From contig NZ_JAUSZZ010000001.1 of the NCBI RefSeq assembly GCF_030818075.1, positions 434,001 through 498,000 of the forward strand: a stretch of 64,000 nucleotides of DNA, written 5' to 3'. Of this stretch, positions 59,387 to 64,000 are shown piece after piece. This DNA comes from Microbacterium proteolyticum (lineage in GTDB: Bacteria > Actinomycetota > Actinomycetes > Actinomycetales > Microbacteriaceae). The position numbers and the translations under genes were made by a program. The first letter of the stretch is position 1. Each line of letters begins with the position of its first letter. The notes below the pieces were generated by a model. That model saw nothing but the letters and a program-made list of their open reading frames with translations, made no database searches and was not told the origin of the DNA.

Positions 59387-59611
59387 GGTTCTCCTGGGTC
59401 GATCGTTCGGCGCGGTGACGGCGCCGCCCGGTGTCTCCGCGTCCACGGCGGCCGGATGCCACGCGGTCGGTCCGATGGCCGGACGAGCCGGGCGCCGAGA
59501 GCGAGCGTACGGGCACGGCGCGGGCGATCGGCCGCGCGCCGAGCACGCGTTACCGCGCGGAAACACGGGCGTCGCGGGCACCTCGCCCATGGACGCGTGG
59601 CCTCTCCCGAA

Positions 59612-59779
59612 CGGCGGGCGGCGGGCAGCGGGCGGTGAGCGGCGGGCGGCGGGCGTCGGGCGGCGGGCGGCGGGCAGTGAGCGGCGGGCAGCGGGCAGCG
59701 GGCAGCGGGCAGCGGGCGGCGGAGGGCGGGGCGGCGGGCGGCGGGCGGCGGGGGGCGGGGGGCGGGGGCGGGGGGCGAC
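59612..59779. repeat. G-rich low-complexity tract
   Basis: A run of gcgggc-type units (gcgggcg, gcgggca, gcgggcggtgagc) that turns into nearly pure ggggcgggg at 59745-59776. It has many G-triplets on the plus strand. It sits in the 629-bp gap between the HSL esterase and the SDR gene. I see no gene elsewhere in that gap. Confidence 0.85.
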
Positions 59780-60015
59780 GATCCTCGCGGCTCAGCGCTT
59801 CGTCGTCATCCGCACCGTCGACGCCCACGGCCCGTGGACGGCGGCCGCGCGGTACCGGCTCCTCCCTCGCGGCATGTCCGTCGAACACCGGTCGAGGCGC
59901 GGGCCCCGCCCGGCGCGTTACGTCACCGAAACAGCGCCGTCGCCCGGCCGTCCACCCGCGGGCGTACCGTGCGGCCGGGGCGTACCCGACGTCCCTCCCC
60001 CCGAGAAGAGGTTTC

Positions 60016-60723
60016 ATGTTCCAGCGCGTCATCGTCACGGGCGGATCCGGCGGCATCGGCGCCGCCATCGTCGATCGCTTCCTCGCCGACGGCGCCCGGG
60101 TCGTCGTGCTGGATCGTCGCGCACCGGCCGAGGGGTCGGCATCCACGTTCGTCGCGGTCGACCTGCTCGACCCGGTCGACACGCGCCGCGCGATCGGCGA
60201 CGCCGTCGCCGAACTCGGCGGTGTCGACGTGCTGGTGAACTGCGCGGGGATCTTCCAGCACGTGCCCCTGCTCGACATCACGGTCGAGGACTGGGATCGC
60301 GTGCTCGACGTCAACGCCCGCGCCACGCTCGTCACCATGCAGGCGGTCGCCCCGGTCATGCTCGAGGCGCGCGGCGGCGCGATCGTCAACATCGCCAGCA
60401 TGGCCGCCAAGCTCGGCGGCGGCGGCGAGGCCCACTACGCCGCCTCGAAGGCCGCGGTCGTCGCCCTCACCCGCGCCGGGGCGCAGGAGTGGGGGTGCCA
60501 CGGCGTCACCGTCAACGCCGTGTGCCCCGGGTACGTGCTCACCGACATGGGCGCCGACACCCGGTCCGAAGCGGACATCGCCGCGTGGAGCGCGAGGTCT
60601 CCCCTCGGACGGCTCGGGATGCCGGAGGACGTCGCGGGAGTGACGCACTTCCTCGCGTCGCCGGCCGGCGGATACCTCACGGGTCAGGCCATCAACGTCA
60701 CCGGCGGGATGCTGATGCACTGA
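60016..60723 (+). CDS. Short-chain dehydrogenase/reductase (classical SDR)
   Basis: A 235-residue SDR: cofactor motif TGGSGGIGAA, NCAG, catalytic Ser in NIASMAA, and the YAASK Tyr/Lys pair; PGYVLTDM and GQAINVTGGMLMH are the usual C-terminal elements. VVVLDRR after strand 2 has Asp, favouring NAD. gaagagg precedes the ATG. It looks like a sugar- or polyol-type dehydrogenase, but neighbours do not indicate a substrate. Confidence 0.9.
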   Translation: MFQRVIVTGGSGGIGAAIVDRFLADGARVVVLDRRAPAEGSASTFVAVDLLDPVDTRRAIGDAVAELGGVDVLVNCAGIFQHVPLLDITVEDWDRVLDVNARATLVTMQAVAPVMLEARGGAIVNIASMAAKLGGGGEAHYAASKAAVVALTRAGAQEWGCHGVTVNAVCPGYVLTDMGADTRSEADIAAWSARSPLGRLGMPEDVAGVTHFLASPAGGYLTGQAINVTGGMLMH

Positions 60724-60740
60724 GGCGGTCGCGGCATCCC

Positions 60741-60826
60741 GTGCCGAGCTCCGGAGAAGTCGCACGGGCCGCCGGTTCACGCGGGCTTCGCCGCTCGCGC
60801 CGCGATGTTTCTCCGGAGTTCGGCAC
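60741..60826. repeat. Inverted repeat with 18-bp arms
   Basis: gtgccgagctccggagaa (60741-60758) and ttctccggagttcggcac (60809-60826) pair with one mismatch around about 50 bp. It lies between the convergent SDR and FNT genes. Confidence 0.8.
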
Positions 60827-60836
60827 GCGCACGAAA

Positions 60837-60866
60837 GCGGCCCCGCGCATCGCGCGCCGGGGCCGC
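60837..60866. terminator. GC-rich hairpin ahead of the FNT stop
   Basis: gcggccccg and cggggccgc are perfect 9-base arms with a 12-nt loop, 25 bp beyond the FNT gene stop. Confidence 0.55.
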
Positions 60867-60890
60867 ATCCGCGCCGGGACGGCCGGTGCC

Positions 60891-61718
60891 TTACACGCGG
60901 GCCTTGACCCGGAGCGTGCGGGCGGGCGCCGTCTTCGCGTGCGTCGCGTAGATGACCAGGCCCACGAAGGTGAGCCCGCCGACGAGGTTGCCGAGCACGG
61001 TCGGGATCTCGTTCCAGATGAGGTAGTCGCCGATGGTGAAGTCACCGCCGAGCATCAGGCCGATCGGGAACAGGAACATGTTGACGACCGAGTGCTCGAA
61101 GCCCATGTAGAAGAACAGCATGATCGGCATCCACATGGCGATGACCTTGCCCGGGAGGCTGGTCGACATCATGGCGCCGACCACGCCGGTCGAGACCATC
61201 CAGTTGCAGAGCACGCCGCGCACGAACAGGGTCAGCATGCCGGCGAGGCCGTGCTCGGCGTACCCGACGGTGCGCCCCTCGCCGATGTGTCCGATCGCCT
61301 TGCCGACCTCGCTCACGTCGGACGAGAACCCGAAGGTGAAGACGATCGCCATGAGCAGGGCGACGGTGATCGCCCCGCCGAAGTTGCCGAGGAAGACCAG
61401 GCCCCAGTTGCGCAGGACGCTGCCGAGCGTCACCCCCGGCCGCTTGTCGATCCACGCGAGGGGAACGAGGGTGAAGACGCCCGTCAGCAGGTCGAAACCG
61501 AGCAGGTACAGCATGACGAAGCCGACGGGGAACAGCAGGGCGCCGATCAACGGCGACCCGGTCTGCACGCTGATGGTGACGGCGAACACGGCGGCGAGGG
61601 CGAGGATCGCCCCGGCCATGTAGGCGCGGATGAGGGTGTCACGGGCCGACAGCGAGACCTTCGCCTGGCCGGCGTCGATCATTTTGACGGCGAAGTCCTT
61701 CGGGGCTACGTAGCTCAT
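60891..61718 (-). CDS. Formate/nitrite transporter (FNT) family channel
   Basis: A 275-residue pentameric-channel protein. TM5's GFEHSVVNMF carries the FNT central histidine, and the omega-loop-like regions WGLVFLGNFGGA and LCNWMVSTG are present. It follows the cyanase gene by 19 bp on the same strand, so it may carry cyanate, formate, nitrite or bicarbonate for cyanate breakdown. GAGGAC precedes the ATG. Confidence 0.92.
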   Translation of the reverse strand: MSYVAPKDFAVKMIDAGQAKVSLSARDTLIRAYMAGAILALAAVFAVTISVQTGSPLIGALLFPVGFVMLYLLGFDLLTGVFTLVPLAWIDKRPGVTLGSVLRNWGLVFLGNFGGAITVALLMAIVFTFGFSSDVSEVGKAIGHIGEGRTVGYAEHGLAGMLTLFVRGVLCNWMVSTGVVGAMMSTSLPGKVIAMWMPIMLFFYMGFEHSVVNMFLFPIGLMLGGDFTIGDYLIWNEIPTVLGNLVGGLTFVGLVIYATHAKTAPARTLRVKARV

Positions 61719-61737
61719 TGCTGTGTCCTCTTCCCCG

Positions 61738-62190
61738 TCACCACTGGTACTTCAGGAACTTGCCGTCGATGACGATCCGCACGCGGTCACCGTCGGGGTC
61801 GGCACGGCGGTCGATCTCGACGTTGCAATTGATCGCGCTCATGATGCCGTCGCCGAACTCTTCGTGGATGGCCTCCTTGAGGGCCGGGCCGTAGACGCCG
61901 AGCAGCTCGTAGAAGCGGTAGATCGTGGGGTCGGCGCGCAGCTCGTCGCCGCGCACACGGTAGGGCTGCTCCTGCAGCGTCGCGACGGTCTCGTCGTCGA
62001 GCGCGAGCAGCTCACCGGCCTGTGCGGCGAGGTCGGCGGGCAGCGCGTGCGAGCCGAGAAGCGCCGCGATGGTCCACAGCAGCGGGCGGTCGAGCGCTGC
62101 TGCGAGGTCTGCCCACGAGTGCTCGGACCGTGCGACGGCCCTGCGGACGGTGTCGGTCGCGTGGTCGCGACGTGCATTCCAGTCGGTCAT
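61738..62190 (-). CDS. cynS: Cyanate hydratase (cyanase)
   Basis: A 150-residue protein (E. coli 156) that turns cyanate and bicarbonate into ammonia and CO2. The C-terminal catalytic domain shows DPTIYRFYELLGVYGPALKE (Arg and Glu of the active site) and DGIMSAINCNVE (active-site Ser). N-terminal helical bundle as expected. The start at 62190 has GGAG at six bases; the ATG at 62196 is directly on the site and less likely. First gene of an operon with an FNT channel, divergent from a PAS-AraC regulator. Confidence 0.95.
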   Translation of the reverse strand: MTDWNARRDHATDTVRRAVARSEHSWADLAAALDRPLLWTIAALLGSHALPADLAAQAGELLALDDETVATLQEQPYRVRGDELRADPTIYRFYELLGVYGPALKEAIHEEFGDGIMSAINCNVEIDRRADPDGDRVRIVIDGKFLKYQW

Positions 62191-62234
62191 ATCCATCTCC
62201 GTGAAGTCGTGCGATCGGGCGGGTCACCGATCGG

Positions 62235-62329
62235 GTGTGAAGCCCACTGTCGAGGCGAGAGCACCTCCGTCCACAGGCTTTTCCCGCATGTCACCCGACG
62301 ATCTGCGCACGGTGAGGCAGGCTTCACAC
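62235..62329. promoter_or_regulatory. Pair of inverted 10-bp sites in the cynS/AraC control region
   Basis: gtgtgaagcc (62235-62244) and its exact complement ggcttcacac (62320-62329) are placed near the cynS and the regulator start, respectively, 75 bp apart. This spacing suits two binding sites for one regulator, with possible looping. Confidence 0.55.
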
Positions 62330-62384
62330 GCACGAAACGACCGGGCAACAGGGGCGCGCCGACACGCCGCCTACCGTGGTGGCC

Positions 62385-63128
62385 ATGGACGCGGTCACAG
62401 ACGGGATGCCGCACGACGCGACGTTTCTGTCGACCGTGCTGCGCGATGCCCCGCTTCCCCTCTGGGTGATCGACGGGCGCGGACGGGTCGCTCTCGCCAA
62501 CGACGCCGCCGCCCGCTTCCTCGGCCACCGGCACGGCACCGACCTGCTCGGCGGCGCGAGCCACGACCTCTTGCACCGTCATCGCCCCGACGGGTCGCCG
62601 TACCCGAAGCACGAGTGCCCGATCATCCACGCGAAACAGCCGGTCGCCGCCTCGGAGTGGTTCGTCACGCAGGCCGGCGACGTCCGGCCGGTGCGCTGGT
62701 CGACGCGGCCCCTGGCCGGCACCGACAACGTGCTGCTGAGCTTCGCGGCGCTGAGCGGGCCCGCGGGCGGCGCGGCTGGTCTCGCACCGGCACCGCGCGA
62801 GACCCGGGCGCAGACGCGCGCACGGCTCCTCCACGAGATGAAGCGGTCGATCGCGTCGCGCATGACCGACCCGCTGTTCTCCACCACGACGCTGGCCGCC
62901 GACGCCCACCTCTCGGTGCGCTCCGTGCAGGCGATCTTCGCCGAGGCGGGAACCTCGCCCGCCGCCGAGATCCGTCGACACCGGCTGGAGCACGCGCGCG
63001 TGCTGCTCGAGCAGGGCGAGAGCGTGCAGTGGGCGTGCCATGCGTCGGGCTTCCTCGACGCCGACAGCTTCGCGCGGGCCTACCGCCAGCACTTCGGCTT
63101 CGCGCCGAGCCGCACGCGCGAGCCGTAG
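62385..63128 (+). CDS. PAS-domain AraC family transcriptional regulator
   Basis: A 247-residue regulator: an N-terminal PAS domain (about 15-120; LPLWVIDGRGRVALANDAAARFLG, then DLLHRHRPDGSPYPKHECPII) and a C-terminal AraC HTH (about 150-247; LSVRSVQAIFAEAGTSPAAEIRRHRLEHAR, GFLDADSFARAYRQHFGFAPS). It is divergent from cynS-FNT and probably controls them; known cyanate operons usually use LysR-type CynR or other regulators. ATG at 62385 preferred to GTG at 62376. Confidence 0.88.
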   Translation: MDAVTDGMPHDATFLSTVLRDAPLPLWVIDGRGRVALANDAAARFLGHRHGTDLLGGASHDLLHRHRPDGSPYPKHECPIIHAKQPVAASEWFVTQAGDVRPVRWSTRPLAGTDNVLLSFAALSGPAGGAAGLAPAPRETRAQTRARLLHEMKRSIASRMTDPLFSTTTLAADAHLSVRSVQAIFAEAGTSPAAEIRRHRLEHARVLLEQGESVQWACHASGFLDADSFARAYRQHFGFAPSRTREP

Positions 63129-63207
63129 GGCACCCGCGTTCGACGCGGGCTCGCCCGGGCGCCGTGTCGTTCTCGTCGCCGGTGGCCCGGGCCACTGTCG
63201 TCCTGCC

Positions 63208-63540
63208 CGCAGGTGGCCCCGGGACCACTTCCACCGCCCCGGGGCCACCCGCTGGACGCCGCGCGGTGACATAAGCCCGCACGAAGCGCGAGCCGCGCGC
63301 CCGCTCACCGCAGGTGGCCCCGGGGCCACTTCCACCGCCCCGGGGCCACGCCACGACACCGCGCCGCGACGCCGCGCGGCAGAAAACGCGCGCCCGCTCA
63401 CCCGCAGGTGACCCCGGGGCCACATCTACCGCCCCGGGGCCACGCCACGACACCGCGCCGCAGAGAACGCGCGCCCGCTTACCGCAGGTGGCCCCGGGGC
63501 CACATCCACCGCCCCGGGGCCACGCCGCGACACGACGCCA
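63208..63540. repeat. Four copies of a GGCCCCGGGGCC palindromic unit
   Basis: Units begin at about 63208, 63309, 63403 and 63483 with cgcaggtggccccggg. Each has two palindromic cores around a tccaccg linker, e.g. gtggccccggggccac at 63313-63328 is a perfect 16-bp palindrome. Between copies lie cgacaccgcgccgc and aacgcgcgcccgct. The 471-bp gap between the AraC and GNAT genes holds no supported gene. Confidence 0.88.
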
Positions 63541-63544
63541 GAAC

Positions 63545-63576
63545 ACCGCACCGCACCGCACCGCACCGCACCGCAC
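63545..63576. repeat. Pentanucleotide repeat (ACCGC)6
   Basis: Six uninterrupted ACCGC units immediately follow the palindrome array, ending 15-24 bp before the GNAT start. Copy-number change here could affect the promoter of that gene. Confidence 0.8.
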
Positions 63577-63599
63577 GACATTCTGATCGAATGGATGCC

Positions 63600-64000
63600 A
63601 TGACCACCTCGCTCGCCACCGGCCACGAGCCGCGCCCCGACACCCTCGCCATCCGCCCGGTCGCTCCGGACGAGCACGCCGAGGCGGGACGCCTGACCGC
63701 GGAGGCCTATCGCACCAGCTACGAGGGCCTCACCGAGGGGTACCTCGCGTCGCTGGCCGATGTCGAGGGCCGCGTCGCGCAGGGCGAGGTGTGGGTCGCG
63801 CTCGACGGCGACGAGCTGGTGGGAACCGTCTGGGTTCCCCGCCCCGGCGGGCGCCTCTCGCCGCTGGCACAGGAGGGCGAGCTCGACTTCCGCCAGCTCG
63901 CGGTCGCCCCGTCCGCCCGCGGGCGCGGAGTCGGCGAGGCGCTGACGCGGCACGTGATGGCCCTCGCGCGCGAGCGCGGCGCGGATCGTGTGGTCATGAA
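63600..64000 (+). CDS. GNAT family N-acetyltransferase (3' end outside window)
   Basis: At least 133 residues are visible and the frame is open at the window end. After an about 15-residue leader come LAIRPVAPDEHAEAGRLTAEAY, then EVWVALDGDELVGTVWV and the acetyl-CoA motif FRQLAVAPSARGRGVGEAL. The family is clear, the acceptor is not. An in-frame ATG at 63591 is an alternative start; neither has a good ribosome site. Confidence 0.85.
   Translation, partial: MTTSLATGHEPRPDTLAIRPVAPDEHAEAGRLTAEAYRTSYEGLTEGYLASLADVEGRVAQGEVWVALDGDELVGTVWVPRPGGRLSPLAQEGELDFRQLAVAPSARGRGVGEALTRHVMALARERGADRVVM

Noticed and set aside
59640..59780. Coding frames with QRAAGSGQRAAGG-type repeats
   Set aside because: Produced by the G-rich low-complexity tract; no start signal or conserved domain.

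Overview
The window reads as chromosomal DNA of a high-GC Gram-positive actinobacterium, most likely Microbacteriaceae and probably Microbacterium or a close relative. The reasons are about 70% GC, heavy GC3 codon use, many ATGA/GTGA stop-start overlaps, and a striking excess of GGATGCC and its complement GGCATCC. No rRNA, tRNA, CRISPR, integrase or transposase was recognised. The content is catabolic and transport-rich, with eight MFS carriers, two ABC importers, one PTS, and a local regulator next to most gene groups.

Layout. 0-5 kb: the 3' part of a flavin monooxygenase, then a PEP synthase regulatory protein (broken by a one-base frameshift) overlapping ppsA. 5-7.4 kb: SnoaL-like protein and MFS pump, divergent from a TetR regulator. 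7.4-11.9 kb: a bgl operon (EIIBCA, 6-phospho-beta-glucosidase, BglG antiterminator) with promoter, RAT and terminator all visible in the leader. 11.9-15 kb: small secreted protein and a MarR/DHA2-MFS divergent pair. 15-18.6 kb: LuxR-type regulator, MFS and amidase. 18.6-20.5 kb: NAD(P)-binding reductase, HxlR regulator and DsbA/FrnE-like protein behind a clear inverted-repeat operator. 20.6-30.7 kb: ROK regulator divergent from a run of amidase (frameshifted), dipeptide-type ABC importer with a fused permease-ATPase, nitrilase and MFS, consistent with uptake and hydrolysis of amides or nitriles.

30.7-37.3 kb: LysR regulator divergent from a mandelate-type operon: an LDH/MDH-family 2-hydroxyacid dehydrogenase, benzaldehyde-type dehydrogenase, benzoylformate decarboxylase with all expected catalytic residues, and an MHS-family carrier. 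37.3-41.3 kb: GH3 glucosidase, GPH-like sugar carrier and TetR regulator with a perfect operator over the promoter. 41.4-47.1 kb: MocA-like and XdhC molybdenum-hydroxylase accessory proteins, an amidohydrolase lacking two usual metal ligands, an XRE-cupin regulator, a PDR/VanB-type reductase and an MFS carrier; no molybdenum hydroxylase or oxygenase partner is present.

47.2-54.1 kb: cytosine-deaminase-like amidohydrolase, NitT/TauT-type ABC importer, FAD-linked oxidase and creatininase-family hydrolase behind a FadR-type operator. This is the best candidate for an undescribed catabolic system, probably for a nitrogen heterocycle. 54-60.7 kb: MFS, two alpha/beta hydrolases, another amidohydrolase and an SDR. 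60.9-63.1 kb: cyanase and FNT-channel operon divergent from a PAS-AraC regulator. The window ends in a GNAT acetyltransferase.

Intergenic DNA is unusually structured: a 42-bp tandem array, paired inverted repeats, a perfect 22-bp hairpin covering two convergent stop codons, a G-rich tract, and four copies of a GGCCCCGGGGCC palindrome unit. Two genes (the PEP synthase regulator and the second amidase) each carry one extra base, so either the assembly has indel errors or both are recent pseudogenes.
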